Positions 8,360-16,690 are shown, numbered from the stretch's first letter. The stretch is 64,000 nt of DNA from Flavobacteriales bacterium (GCA_016788205.1 JAEUTA010000002.1:1-64000), one strand, 5' to 3'. The notes: generated by a model not told the origin, from the sequence alone. Translations and numbers: made by a program.

Positions 8360-8812
8360 CTAGTCTTTATCCTTGGCGGCGTCCTCCACCACTGCACCTT
8401 CGGCCGTGATCATCACCTCCACTTTACCCTGGGCGGTCTTCAGTTCCACTTCATACAGGTCCGCCGTTGGTGTGGACACGCGTTCGGCATGCTTCACCGT
8501 GGCACCGGGATGCCGGGTCTCCAAGGTCGCGCGAATGGCGTCGGTCAGGTCCGCCTCCGTGATCCTCTGCTCGGTCTCCTTCCAGGTACCGTCCAGCATG
8601 AAGTTGGCGCTTTGCTTCAGGCCATCCGAAACGAATTCCGCTTCCAATACACCGCCCTCCTCTTCTTCCCACTTCACCCCTTGTGCATGCGGGAAGCGTT
8701 CAGCAAAAGCGGAAAGCACAGCGGGCGGTGGCGTGGTCTCCTTTGCACCGGCGAAACCACAGGCGCTGGAGAGCAATAGACAACAGGCGATCAGGTTCTT
8801 CGAGTTGTTCAT
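8360..8812 (-). CDS. PepSY-like periplasmic protein
   Basis: The 150-residue product has a signal peptide (MNNSKNLIACCLLLSSACGFA) and a PepSY-like (PF11396-type) fold: PPPAVLSAFAERFPHAQGVKW, GVLEAEFVSDG, ANFMLDGTW, then IRATLETRHPGA and YEVELKTAQGKVEVMI. Such proteins are periplasmic and commonly sit with two-component systems and cation or membrane-transport genes in Bacteroidota. It is the first gene of the run leading to the response regulator, histidine kinase and outer-membrane protein, and is divergent from the EamA gene. It may modulate the kinase; that is inference from position. Confidence 0.85.
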   Translation of the reverse strand: MNNSKNLIACCLLLSSACGFAGAKETTPPPAVLSAFAERFPHAQGVKWEEEEGGVLEAEFVSDGLKQSANFMLDGTWKETEQRITEADLTDAIRATLETRHPGATVKHAERVSTPTADLYEVELKTAQGKVEVMITAEGAVVEDAAKDKD

Positions 8813-8918
8813 GGCAGGTCGTGTTTTGGATGCTGTATGATGCGCGGCATGCGCTTCGCCAACAAGGTTCCGATGCGATCCGGAAGGAAATCGGAAGGCG
8901 CAGGAATTACGACCGCTG

Positions 8919-8926
8919 GACTTTTG
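8919..8926 (+). promoter_or_regulatory. Bacteroidota -7-like element before EamA gene
   Basis: GACTTTTG differs from TAnnTTTG at one base and ends five bases before ATG 8932, implying a very short leader. The same arrangement recurs across the window. Confidence 0.4.
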
Positions 8927-8931
8927 GGGCC

Positions 8932-9354
8932 ATGGAAAGGTCCATCGTATTCGCCATCATCGCCATGCTTTTCGCGGGTGTCACTGCTGTGCTGGCCAAG
9001 GCGGGCATGCGCAACGTACCCAGCGACACGGCCCTGCTCGTGCGCACCAGCCTCATCTTCCTGCTGGTGTGGGCGAATGCGATCGCCTTCCGCCATGTGG
9101 GCGCGTTGGGGCGGCTCACCAGGAGCGATATGCTCTTCCTCGCGCTGTCCGGCATCACCACGTTCTTCTCCTGGCTCTTCTACTACCGCGCCATGCAGGA
9201 AGGGAATGTCTCCGTAGTGTCCATCATCGACAAGGGGAGCGTGGTGGTAACGCTGGTACTGTGCGTGCTGGTCCTGAAAGAACCGCTGACCCTGCGCCTC
9301 GCAACAGGCTGTGCTCTTGTCCTTGCCGGACTGATCGTGTTGATCTGGAAATGA
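8932..9354 (+). CDS. EamA-type half-size membrane transporter
   Basis: The 140-residue protein consists of one EamA/DMT repeat with about five hydrophobic helices (IVFAIIAMLFAGVTAVLAKAG, LIFLLVWANAIAFRHVG, MLFLALSGITTFFSWLFYYRAM, VVVTLVLCVLVL, LATGCALVLAGLIVLIW). Full EamA transporters carry two such repeats, so this is expected to dimerise. The motif YYRAMQEGNVSVVSIIDKGSV is typical of the single-domain group. Substrate unknown; exporters of small metabolites are usual. ATG 8932 is chosen because the first helix starts there. It is divergent from the PepSY-like gene. Confidence 0.88.
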   Translation: MERSIVFAIIAMLFAGVTAVLAKAGMRNVPSDTALLVRTSLIFLLVWANAIAFRHVGALGRLTRSDMLFLALSGITTFFSWLFYYRAMQEGNVSVVSIIDKGSVVVTLVLCVLVLKEPLTLRLATGCALVLAGLIVLIWK

Positions 9355-9439
9355 CGGTCCGGTCAGGTAGTGCTTTCAACCATTGGCCGTACGATACCGG
9401 GTGATGCGGTCCCTTTCCATAACCGGCTACCTTTCCCCC

Positions 9440-9877
9440 ATGTCCCACCTACGCTCCCTCCTGCTCCTCGCCCTGCTGGCACCGCTGGCCACCCTGGCGC
9501 AATGCACCACGTGCAAGTCCTTCACCGAGGCGGCGAAAGCGCCGGAGGGCGTGGTGTCCATCCAGATCAACCCGCACGTTACGGGCGAGATCCTGACGGA
9601 AATACCCGCGGACCTGGCGCAGTACACGCACCTGAAGGAGCTGTACCTCACCGACCATGGCCTGGCCGAAGTGCCCGCCTCCATCGGCAGCCTTGCCGCG
9701 TTGCAAAGCCTAAGCCTGGCGGGCAACAGCCTGCAGGTGCTGCCCGAGGGGATCTTCCAGCTGAAGCAACTGAAGGAGTTGATCTTGAACGACAACGCAT
9801 TCTCCGCGGCGTACAAGAAGGAACTGACGAAGCGCGTGAAGAAAGAGCTGCCCGGGGTGGTGCTGCTGTTGGATTGA
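9440..9877 (+). CDS. Secreted leucine-rich repeat protein
   Basis: This 145-residue protein has a signal peptide (MSHLRSLLLLALLAPLATLAQ) and four leucine-rich repeats of the LPxxIxxLxxLxxLxLxxN kind (LAQYTHLKELYLTDHGL, SLAALQSLSLAGNSL, QLKQLKELILNDN). The repeats suggest binding to another protein in the periplasm or outside the cell. ATG 9440 is used because it begins the signal peptide; TACCTTTC (9428-9435) lies just before it. It probably starts a short unit with the two genes that follow (3-base gap, then 1-base overlap). Confidence 0.82.
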   Translation: MSHLRSLLLLALLAPLATLAQCTTCKSFTEAAKAPEGVVSIQINPHVTGEILTEIPADLAQYTHLKELYLTDHGLAEVPASIGSLAALQSLSLAGNSLQVLPEGIFQLKQLKELILNDNAFSAAYKKELTKRVKKELPGVVLLLD

Positions 9878-9880
9878 ACC

Positions 9881-10309
9881 GTGATGACACCGACGCGTGA
9901 CGCGTCATCCCGAGCGAATTCGCCCGCCTTGTCCGCCAGGACCATCCTCCCGAGAACGACACTGGCCGCTGCGCTGCTGTTGAGCACCGCGCCGGTGTTC
10001 GCCCAAGGTTCAGAGAACGCCATCGGTGCGGCCGTGGTCTTCGGCGCGCTGGTGTGCGCTGCGGTCGTGGCGGGTTTCGTCATCAGTGTGCTTTACGTGT
10101 TCAAACGCCGCAGGTGGCAACGTGCGGTGGTGCTGGTCTTCGGTGCGGCGCTGTTGGTGGTGGGGCAATGCATCGGCATACAGCCCGGCAGCTCCGGTGA
10201 CATGGACTTCCTGCGCCTGCTGCTGAGCGGGGCCGGCGTGCTGTTGTTGTTGCTTGGCACGGTGTTGCGTGCGCGGCCCCAGGCGCCCGTGTCTTCCGCC
10301 GAACGCTGA
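9881..10309 (+). CDS. Small membrane protein of unknown function
   Basis: The 142-residue product has an N-terminal hydrophobic stretch that may be a signal or anchor (TLAAALLLSTAPVFAQ), then three membrane helices (AAVVFGALVCAAVVAGFVI, AVVLVFGAALLVVGQCIGI, LLLSGAGVLLLLLGTVL) and short loops. No family was recognised. It starts three bases after the LRR gene and its stop overlaps the next start (TGATG at 10307-10311), so the three are likely co-transcribed. The first 20 residues before the hydrophobic stretch may not all be translated. Confidence 0.68.
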   Translation: MMTPTRDASSRANSPALSARTILPRTTLAAALLLSTAPVFAQGSENAIGAAVVFGALVCAAVVAGFVISVLYVFKRRRWQRAVVLVFGAALLVVGQCIGIQPGSSGDMDFLRLLLSGAGVLLLLLGTVLRARPQAPVSSAER

Positions 10310-11019
10310 TGCCTCCACCGCTTCTCGAACGATATCATGCACCGCGCACCGAACGAACGGCGCGCGGTGGTCTGTTCAGCTGCGCTGCACCGCATCGTTG
10401 CGTTCCAGCGCGCACCGTTCTCTGGCTAACGCTGCTGCTGTACTGCGCTTCCTTCACGCTGGTCCGCGCACAGGAGCAGCCGGTGGATACGGCGACCTGT
10501 ACGGTCCCCACCGTGCGCATAGGCCTCCCTGTGGGTGCGAAACCCATGCAACGCATCCAGTACACGGACCTGAACGTGCAGTTGGATGTGGACAGCGCTT
10601 ACCAACGTTTCCTTCCGCTGGACATCTTCTCCGATACCAGCGGTCGGGTGGATGTGTCCATCACCAAGGCGTACGCGATCTTCCGTACGCAGCGCTACAC
10701 CCTGGAGCTGTGGATGAACGAGCAGGGCGCTGTGCGCCGGTTAGCCGTGGGCGATGCGTTGACGTGCACCCTGCGCGATGAGGCGTTCGACAGCTTGGGG
10801 AACGTGGAGGTCTCCTTCCAATGCGACTACAGCACACCGAACGACTGCCTCTACGTGGAGTACCGCGACGGCAAGCCGCACCGCTTCACCGAATGCAGGC
10901 CGCTCGTTTTCCGGGAAGCGACTTCAACAAGGCCGATCGTGATGAAGGAATATGCGGTGGAGGTGATGCGGAAGGGGACCTTCGATGGACATGGCATGAA
11001 ACGCTACTCTGCTGAGTGA
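10309..11019 (+). CDS. Secreted protein of unknown function
   Basis: A 236-residue protein with a hydrophobic export segment about 38 residues in (VLWLTLLLYCASFTLVRAQ), followed by a beta-rich domain (VRIGLPVGAKPMQRIQYTDLNVQLDVD, YTLELWMNEQGAVRRLAVG, CDYSTPNDCLYVEYRDG). The long N-terminal lead before the hydrophobic segment suggests the true start could be further in, but no suitable ATG is seen before the segment. No family was recognised. One-base overlap with the preceding membrane gene suggests coupling. Confidence 0.65.
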   Translation: MPPPLLERYHAPRTERTARGGLFSCAAPHRCVPARTVLWLTLLLYCASFTLVRAQEQPVDTATCTVPTVRIGLPVGAKPMQRIQYTDLNVQLDVDSAYQRFLPLDIFSDTSGRVDVSITKAYAIFRTQRYTLELWMNEQGAVRRLAVGDALTCTLRDEAFDSLGNVEVSFQCDYSTPNDCLYVEYRDGKPHRFTECRPLVFREATSTRPIVMKEYAVEVMRKGTFDGHGMKRYSAE

Positions 11020-11074
11020 TGCTATGATCACGCGGATCGAGTTGAGCGCTCTGTTCCGCTCAGGACGCCGCGCT

Positions 11075-11518
11075 CTACACCATCGCCCTGCGCACCATCC
11101 CCCATACCACCCGATCGATCGGCAGGCTCAGCACGCCGTCGTTCGCTTCATCGATCCGCAGCCAGCGGAACACCTCCTGATCACCCGCGCCGGTGATGCC
11201 TGCGAAGGGCACCTGCACCACGGGGATGGCGGAAGCATCGGCCACCTTGAACGTGTAGTACACGCTCACCACCTGCATGGGCGTGCTGTGGAAGGCGCTC
11301 TGCTGGAAGAAATCGGTGGTGTAGAAATGCACCGGCTCGATGGCCTCCACACCGATCTCTTCGCGGATCTCGCGGACGAGACAATCCTTCAGCCCCTCCC
11401 CGAACTCCAGCCCGCCACCCGGGAACTTGGTGATGCGCTGGCCCTTGATCAGTTCATCGGAAACGAGGATCTGACCGTTGTGGATGAGCAGACCGTAGAC
11501 GCGGAGGGTGAAGGCCAT
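11075..11518 (-). CDS. NUDIX hydrolase
   Basis: The 147-residue protein carries a complete NUDIX box: G-GLEFG-E, seven residues, then REIREEIGV, placing the catalytic and Mg-binding glutamates in order. NUDIX enzymes cleave nucleoside diphosphates linked to other groups, in the cytoplasm; the particular substrate cannot be read from sequence. ATG 11518 begins the fold (MAFTLRVYGLLIHNG); the frame upstream is a purine/pyrimidine-biased low-complexity leader and not part of the enzyme. It is downstream of mnmD on the same strand with a 184-base gap, so it may be transcribed separately. Confidence 0.9.
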   Translation of the reverse strand: MAFTLRVYGLLIHNGQILVSDELIKGQRITKFPGGGLEFGEGLKDCLVREIREEIGVEAIEPVHFYTTDFFQQSAFHSTPMQVVSVYYTFKVADASAIPVVQVPFAGITGAGDQEVFRWLRIDEANDGVLSLPIDRVVWGMVRRAMV

Positions 11519-11590
11519 GGGAATGGAGGAAGGAGGAAATGGAGCAATGGACGAGTGGAGCAATGTAGAACTGAAGGAATGGAGCACCGC
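11519..11590. repeat. Purine-rich low-complexity leader with short direct repeats
   Basis: The bases just upstream of the NUDIX start are almost all purines on the plus strand, with TGGAGCA at 11540, 11556 and 11580 and several GGAATGGA-like words. The spacing of the copies (16 and 24) is a multiple of eight. On the transcribed strand this is a CU-rich leader. Confidence 0.5.
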
Positions 11591-11702
11591 TGGAACAGAG
11601 CATGGGGAAAGGGTGCACTTGGACGTGGCGGGAAACATGGAACGCTGATGAAACTGGATCCGTCGCCGATCGCACAGACCGACGCGGAGCATTCATCCGC
11701 GT

Positions 11703-12386
11703 CTAAACCTCCTTCTTCCCCCGCAACATCTCCCGCTTCCCTGGTGGCCCCGGCAGACGTTCAACGGTGAACCCGGCAGCTTGCATGGTGCGGCGCACTT
11801 CGCCTTTTGCACAGTACGTGACCAGCACGCCACCCGGCCGCAGTGCCGTGTACATGCGCCGGAACACGTCCGACGTCCACATGTCGGGCTGGGTGGGCGG
11901 TCCGAAGGCATCGAAGTAGATCACATCGGCCACGCCTTCCTCTTGGAATTCCTGCACGTGTTGTTGGAGGAGTTGAAAACGCAGGCCGCCGAAGGGTTCC
12001 CACGGTCCTTGGCGGAATGCGGTCATGCGTTCCATGAACGGTGCATGCAGGCCGGGCCAGGCGAGGTCCGCGCAGTGGTCCAACGCGCTGAGGTGCTGCG
12101 GGCTTACCGGGAAAGGTTCCAGCGCGGTGTAGCCCACGGTGCATTTCCCTTCGAGGCAACGGATCCACGTGAGCAGCAGGTTGAGCCCCGTGCCCAGGCC
12201 CACCTCCAGCACATCCACGTGCGGTCGGGCGAGGTGCTCCAACCCGTTCTTGATGAAGACGTGCGTGCTCTCCTGCACAGCGCCGTGTACGCTGTGGTAG
12301 GGTTCGTCCAGTGCCGTATTACGCAGGGTGAGCGAACCGTCCGCGGTGCGCAGCGGGCTTAGCTCAGAAGTGCTTCCATCCGCCAT
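11703..12386 (-). CDS. mnmD: tRNA U34 aminomethyl-2-thiouridine methyltransferase MnmD
   Basis: The roughly 227-residue protein matches the stand-alone MnmD (DUF752, the N-terminal half of E. coli MnmC). It contains the SAM-binding motif VLEVGLGTGLNLLL, the family-specific DEPYHSVHGAVQES, and DVIYFDAFGPPTQPDMW with the catalytic-site aspartates. It methylates 5-aminomethyl-2-thiouridine at the tRNA wobble position using SAM. The frame can be opened 20 residues earlier at GTG 12446, but ATG 12386 is preferred, with TACCTTCG (minus strand, 12399-12392) five bases before it. Bacteroidota commonly carry MnmD without the fused MnmC oxidase. Confidence 0.9.
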   Translation of the reverse strand: MADGSTSELSPLRTADGSLTLRNTALDEPYHSVHGAVQESTHVFIKNGLEHLARPHVDVLEVGLGTGLNLLLTWIRCLEGKCTVGYTALEPFPVSPQHLSALDHCADLAWPGLHAPFMERMTAFRQGPWEPFGGLRFQLLQQHVQEFQEEGVADVIYFDAFGPPTQPDMWTSDVFRRMYTALRPGGVLVTYCAKGEVRRTMQAAGFTVERLPGPPGKREMLRGKKEV

Positions 12387-12391
12387 CGCGG

Positions 12392-12399
12392 CGAAGGTA
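12392..12399 (-). promoter_or_regulatory. Bacteroidota -7-like element before mnmD
   Basis: On the minus strand the bases read TACCTTCG, one change from TAnnTTTG, five bases before ATG 12386. Confidence 0.42.
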
Positions 12400-12519
12400 C
12401 CGGCCCACACGGTGCTGTTCAAAGCGCCCGTTGGCCCGGGTACCAAGTCACTGCTGCCGCTGTAGCTTTACAGGAGATCGCTTGGGACATGCTCCGTTCA
12501 CTCCCCCCTCGCCTGTGCC

Positions 12520-13272
12520 GTGGTCGCTTCCATGGCCGTTACCGCGCAGACCTACAATGTGCCCAACGGTAGCATAGCGCCGGATTTCAACTTCACGGGG
12601 ATCGATGGCCAGTGGTACCACCTGTACGCGATAACGGCCCAGGACAAGTACGTGATGCTGGACTTCACACAAGCCACGTGCCCACCCTGCATGGCCAGCG
12701 CGGAGGCGTTCGCCAAGCTGTACGAGCTATACGGCTGCAACGCGCACGAGCTCGTGTGCGTCGCGGTGAACGGCATTGCCGGACAGGGTGGTGCGGTCAT
12801 GCACGCCTACCACGCCGCCAAGGGTGGCGGCTGGGCGGAACCACCCGCCATCGTTGAAGCTGCGGGCGGCTGGGACCTTTCCATCGCGTACGGTGTGGGC
12901 TCCGCACCCACGTTCTACCTCATCGGTCCGGACAACCGCATGATCAACAACGGCATCTGGCCTGTGGTGGGGTTAGAGAGTTTCGCGGCCGCGTTCCCCG
13001 CAGGCCACAAGATGGACGTGCACCCCTGCTCTTCCGCCGTCGGTGTGCCGGAACAGGAGCAGCCCACCGTTTGCCTCTTCCCCAACCCTGCCGAAGAGCG
13101 CATCACCCTGTGCCACGGCAACGCACGCAGCTACCGCATCCTCGATGTACAAGGCAGGCTCTGTGCGCAGGGCGCGTTAGTGGCCGGGAGCGCGGTCGTC
13201 AGTGGCTTGCACCCCGGTGTACACATCGTGGAGTTCGATGGCCGATGGCGTTCACGGTTCGTGAAGATCTGA
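12520..13272 (+). CDS. Thioredoxin-fold secreted protein with T9SS sorting domain; start region frameshifted
   Basis: The 250-residue frame contains a thioredoxin/TlpA-like domain (residues 20-165) with redox motif CPPC in FTQATCPPCMAS and cis-Pro region GSAPTFYLIGPD, then a Por-sorting-like C-terminal domain (about 180-250: VCLFPNPAEERITL, YRILDVQGRLC, LHPGVHIVEF). T9SS cargo needs a Sec signal peptide, yet this frame opens only nine residues before the mature start. A full signal peptide is encoded just upstream from ATG 12489 but in another frame: removing one base from the six-C run at 12503-12508 would join them. Either an assembly or sequencing slip, or a real or variable frameshift. 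GTG 12520 is the first codon in frame. Confidence 0.78.
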   Translation: MVASMAVTAQTYNVPNGSIAPDFNFTGIDGQWYHLYAITAQDKYVMLDFTQATCPPCMASAEAFAKLYELYGCNAHELVCVAVNGIAGQGGAVMHAYHAAKGGGWAEPPAIVEAAGGWDLSIAYGVGSAPTFYLIGPDNRMINNGIWPVVGLESFAAAFPAGHKMDVHPCSSAVGVPEQEQPTVCLFPNPAEERITLCHGNARSYRILDVQGRLCAQGALVAGSAVVSGLHPGVHIVEFDGRWRSRFVKI

Positions 13273-13304
13273 CCCGTTCCCACCTGGCGTAGCAGGTGCA
13301 CCTG

Positions 13305-14156
13305 CTACGGCACCACCACGCGCCGCACCCAAGGGCGGCCGTCCGCACCACGGCCTACCAGCACATACACACCCGGTGCCAAGTGCCCAACGGGTATTGC
13401 CGTGTTGCTGGCGTTCGCCACCTGCTCCAGCACCGTGCGCCCATGGGCATCGCGCAGGTGCAGAACGCCCAGGTTTCCATTTGCCGTGGACACCTGGATG
13501 TCCTCTCCCGTTTTGAATACGCGAATGCCTGGCCGCGCAGCCACCGATGCCGGCACGTTCAACGCCAGCCCTGCGAACTGGAGATCGTCCAGGGTCAGTT
13601 GGGTACCCACACCCATGATGGCGGCATCACTGGAACTGATGATGATGATGGCCGAATCGGGTTCGAAGTCGTTCTCGTACTGGATGGGGATGGAGAAGTC
13701 GGTCCACGCGGCCGCCTCGCTGTCCCAGGCCAGGTAGCCCGCGCCCAGGTATTGGCGTATGCCAGTGTCCGGATCGCGGCGGGACATGTTCACCGTGATG
13801 ATGCCCGCGTCGCCCACTTCCCCGGCATGGAACCGAAGCTTGCCGGTCAATGCCGCGGAGCGCGTGGTCCATGCGAACCCTTCGCCGTTGAAGGTGCCCG
13901 ACACGGCAGCGGCGGCCACCGGCGAACCGAAGATGGCGCGGGTGGTGAGGCGCATGGCATAGGCGCCGGAGTATCCCTCCACACGTTCGTTCATGGGTTC
14001 GCCCGGCTGGGCGATGGCGTTCAAGGTGGCCCAACCGGATGGCGCCAGGAAAGCACCATCCTGCTCCCACGCTTCGAAGCCGTTGTTGGGGATCTGGGCC
14101 ATGACCGCAGCTGAGCAGACACCGAAGAAGCAGGACGTGATGGAGCGAAGGGACAT
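13305..14156 (-). CDS. Secreted carbohydrate-binding-like protein with T9SS sorting domain
   Basis: This 283-residue protein has a signal peptide (MSLRSITSCFFGVCSAAVMAQ), a jelly-roll domain (about 22-190: IPNNGFEAWEQDG, YSGAYAMRLTTR, TDFSIPIQYENDFEPDSAIIIISSSD, LTLDDLQFAG) of the kind found in PCMD/carbohydrate-binding modules, and a type A T9SS sorting domain (IRVFKTGEDIQVSTANG, VLHLRDAHGRTV, LAPGVYVLVGRG). It should be exported to the surface or medium. ATG 14156 is chosen at the signal peptide. It is convergent with the thioredoxin-like gene, 32 bases apart. Confidence 0.82.
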   Translation of the reverse strand: MSLRSITSCFFGVCSAAVMAQIPNNGFEAWEQDGAFLAPSGWATLNAIAQPGEPMNERVEGYSGAYAMRLTTRAIFGSPVAAAAVSGTFNGEGFAWTTRSAALTGKLRFHAGEVGDAGIITVNMSRRDPDTGIRQYLGAGYLAWDSEAAAWTDFSIPIQYENDFEPDSAIIIISSSDAAIMGVGTQLTLDDLQFAGLALNVPASVAARPGIRVFKTGEDIQVSTANGNLGVLHLRDAHGRTVLEQVANASNTAIPVGHLAPGVYVLVGRGADGRPWVRRVVVP

Positions 14157-14353
14157 GTGATGGATCGTTGCGGGCAAAGTGATGGGGCGCCGTCCAACAC
14201 CGCTGCACCCGCTTGAGCAAGGGTGCGCGAGGGACGGAAGTGCCGCCCCGCGAACGAGGAACGGTTAAGGAACGCTCGTCGTGCGCATCCGCGATCACAC
14301 GCCCCTGTTGAAAGCTCGTGCCCGAACACCGGGACGCCCCCTGCGCACCCCGT

Positions 14354-14361
14354 TAGTTTTG
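14354..14361 (+). promoter_or_regulatory. Exact TAnnTTTG element before M42 aminopeptidase gene
   Basis: TAGTTTTG matches the Bacteroidota -7 consensus exactly and ends 22 bases before ATG 14384. No clear TTTG box at the usual spacing is visible. Confidence 0.5.
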
Positions 14362-14383
14362 CCGCGCACCACAGACACCACGC

Positions 14384-15508
14384 ATGGCCAAGAAGAGCAA
14401 AGCACCCGGCAAAGGCAAGAAGGAGAACAAGTCCATCCTCACCGATGCGTCCATGACCTTCATGGAGCGTTACCTCAACAACGCATCGCCCACCGGCTTC
14501 GAGAGCGCGGGGCAGAAACTGTGGCTGGACTATGTGAAGCCCTACGTGGATACCTATATGGTGGACCCCTACGGCACCGCGGTAGGCATCATCAACCCCG
14601 AGGCGAAATACAAGGTGGTGATCGAAGCGCATGCCGACGAGATCAGCTGGTTCGTCCACTACATCACCAAGGAAGGCTTCATCTACGTGCGGCGCAACGG
14701 CGGCAGCGACCACATCATCGCGCCCAGCAAACGCGTGAACATCCACACGGACAACGGCATCGTGAAAGCGGTGTTCGGTTGGCCCGCCATCCACGTGCGC
14801 AACGGCAAAACGGAGGTGACCCCTTCGTTGGACAACATTTTCCTGGATTGCGGCTGCAACAGCAAGGAACAGGTGGAGAAGCTGGGGGTACATGTGGGCT
14901 GTGTGATCACCTTCGAGGACGAGTTCATGATCCTGAACCAGCGCAACTTCTGCGGCCGCGCGCTGGACAACCGCATGGGGGGCTTCATGATCGCCGAAGT
15001 GGCGCGCCTGCTGAAAGAGAACAAGGTAAAACTGCCTTTCGGCCTGTACGTCACGAACAGCGTGCAGGAAGAAGTAGGGCTGCGCGGCGCGGAGATGATC
15101 GTGGAGCGCATCCGGCCGGACATCGCCATTTGCACCGATGTGACGCACGACACGCAGACGCCGATGATGAACAAGATCCAGAACGGCGACATCGCCTGCG
15201 GTGCTGGTCCCGTGTTGTGCTACGGCCCGGCGGTGCACAACAACCTGCTGAAGCACATCGTGAAGACCGCGCAGGACGAGAAGCTCCCCTTCCAGCGTAT
15301 CGCCGCCAGCCGCGCTACGGGTACCGATACCGATGCCTTTGCGTACGGCGCCGCCGGTGTTCCAAGCGCGTTGATCAGCCTGCCCCTGCGCTACATGCAC
15401 ACCACGGTGGAGACCGTTCACCGCACCGATGTGGAGAACGTCATCCGCCTGATCTACGCCTCGGTGAAAGGCCTGAAGGCCGGTGCCGACATGCGCTACT
15501 TCAAGTAG
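14384..15508 (+). CDS. M42-family metalloaminopeptidase
   Basis: The 374-residue cytoplasmic enzyme has the M42 (tetrahedral aminopeptidase/glutamyl aminopeptidase) order of dinuclear metal ligands: His in EAHADEIS, bridging Asp in GRALDNRMGG, catalytic Glu pair in SVQEEVGLRGA, Asp in CTDVTHDT, and the C-terminal His in YMHTTVETVH. ASPTGFE near the N-terminus is a family signature. The first 17 residues form a Lys-rich tail beyond the usual start. M42 enzymes trim short peptides and form tetrahedral dodecamers. It is followed nine bases later by a membrane-protein gene on the same strand. Confidence 0.93.
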   Translation: MAKKSKAPGKGKKENKSILTDASMTFMERYLNNASPTGFESAGQKLWLDYVKPYVDTYMVDPYGTAVGIINPEAKYKVVIEAHADEISWFVHYITKEGFIYVRRNGGSDHIIAPSKRVNIHTDNGIVKAVFGWPAIHVRNGKTEVTPSLDNIFLDCGCNSKEQVEKLGVHVGCVITFEDEFMILNQRNFCGRALDNRMGGFMIAEVARLLKENKVKLPFGLYVTNSVQEEVGLRGAEMIVERIRPDIAICTDVTHDTQTPMMNKIQNGDIACGAGPVLCYGPAVHNNLLKHIVKTAQDEKLPFQRIAASRATGTDTDAFAYGAAGVPSALISLPLRYMHTTVETVHRTDVENVIRLIYASVKGLKAGADMRYFK

Positions 15509-15517
15509 GTACCGCAC

Positions 15518-16171
15518 ATGAAGTGGGAACTGGACGACACCACGTCCGACGGGATCCAGTTCTTGTTGGTGGGCACCGGTAGCCTGCTGCTGTTGCGCCT
15601 GCTCTACGCCGGTGTGCTCATGCTGATGGGCGTGCCTGATGGTGATGAGCTGGGTGCGGCCATCGCGGAGTTCCGCAGCGGCTATTGGATCAGCGACACG
15701 GATGTGTTGGTGAGCACTTCGAGCAGCATCGGTACGCGCTTGGCACTGGCGGTCTCATCCAGCCTCATCATGGCCTTGCTGTTGGCGGGGGCGGTCTACC
15801 AACTTGCCTTATTGGCGGGCAAAGAGACCATCAGGCCGTGGTCGACCGTATTGCGCATCGCGCTGGTCGCAACACTTGCATGGTCCCTGTTCGCGGCCTT
15901 GTTGCTACCGCCGTGTACCGCTACGCTGAATGAACGTGGCCTCACCGTCACCCAACGCCCGGCCCTCTTCGGTGTGCTAAGCTTGCCGTGGACCGCGCGA
16001 ACGGTGACCACACCATGGTCGGCCGTTGAAGCCATTGAAGTCTCTTCTTCCGAAGAAGGCCACACCGTGCAAGCCGCGACCAAGGATGGAACGGTGAATC
16101 TGTATACGGGCGAGCAGGCCCATGCCGAGCGGTTGGCGCGCGGGATCAGGGAGCGATACCTGGTTCGGTAA
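15518..16171 (+). CDS. Membrane protein with cytoplasmic PH-like C-terminal domain
   Basis: The 217-residue protein has three likely membrane helices (IQFLLVGTGSLLLLRLLYAGVLMLM, LALAVSSSLIMALLLAGAVYQLAL, LRIALVATLAWSLFAALLL) and a C-terminal beta-rich domain (about 135-217: ATLNERGLTVTQRPALFGVLS, IPW-like LPWTARTV, AVEAIEVSSSEEG, DGTVNLYTG) resembling the bPH/DUF304-type domains of membrane proteins. Function unknown. It begins nine bases after the aminopeptidase gene and may share its transcript. Confidence 0.72.
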   Translation: MKWELDDTTSDGIQFLLVGTGSLLLLRLLYAGVLMLMGVPDGDELGAAIAEFRSGYWISDTDVLVSTSSSIGTRLALAVSSSLIMALLLAGAVYQLALLAGKETIRPWSTVLRIALVATLAWSLFAALLLPPCTATLNERGLTVTQRPALFGVLSLPWTARTVTTPWSAVEAIEVSSSEEGHTVQAATKDGTVNLYTGEQAHAERLARGIRERYLVR

Positions 16172-16288
16172 AGCAGATTGTTGCGACGATCGTTCGATCT
16201 CGACAGGACTGCGGATCACCAATCCGCAGAAGCAGAGGCTAAGGATCGCAGATACGCGGGAGCAAAGGAATTGAACATGCCCCCTTAG

Positions 16289-16690
16289 CTAACACTGCAG
16301 ATATGCCGTGACGCACAGCACACAGCCGATCATTGAAGCAATGACATAGGTGACCAATGCAAACCTCAACCGTGACTTTCCCGTCTCTCGAAAGCGTCCA
16401 CGCCACTGCTCCTGTCGAACGGGCTGTTCATATTGTCTATCCAACCAAAACGATAAGACAAGAAGTGGGACACCGAGTGTTATGAAAAGCACAGTTTGAA
16501 ATGGCCAGCTATTCAGGTCGATCTCATACCCCCACAATCGCTCCAAGACCAGTTTTGACGCGAGTGAAACCATGCACAATCCGAGAAGCATCAAAGGGAT
16601 TGCTATCGGGCCGGAACAAGATGCCTTCCTTGACCCAGAATCGCGCATCCAGAAATAGAACCAGCACCAACTCTCGACAAGTCTCCTCAT
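16289..16690 (-). CDS. Small integral membrane protein, atypical base composition
   Basis: A 133-residue product with three membrane helices (GPIAIPLMLLGLCMVSLAS, FQTVLFITLGVPLLVLSFW, LRFALVTYVIASMIGCVLCV), aromatic-rich N-terminus and basic loops. No family was recognised. The gene and its flanks (about 16180-16790) are visibly poorer in G and C than the surroundings and use codons such as ATA and AAA more freely, which suggests recent acquisition or low expression. It is isolated, divergent from the GNAT gene. Confidence 0.6.
   Translation of the reverse strand: MRRLVESWCWFYFWMRDSGSRKASCSGPIAIPLMLLGLCMVSLASKLVLERLWGYEIDLNSWPFQTVLFITLGVPLLVLSFWLDRQYEQPVRQEQWRGRFRETGKSRLRFALVTYVIASMIGCVLCVTAYLQC

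Noticed and set aside
14021..15517. 498-residue minus-strand frame opposite the M42 aminopeptidase
   Set aside because: Lies entirely over a clear metalloenzyme gene on the other strand and shows no family motifs.
14384..16171. Operon of M42 peptidase and membrane protein as a toxin-antitoxin or defence pair
   Set aside because: Both look like ordinary chromosomal genes; nine-base spacing alone is not evidence of a system.
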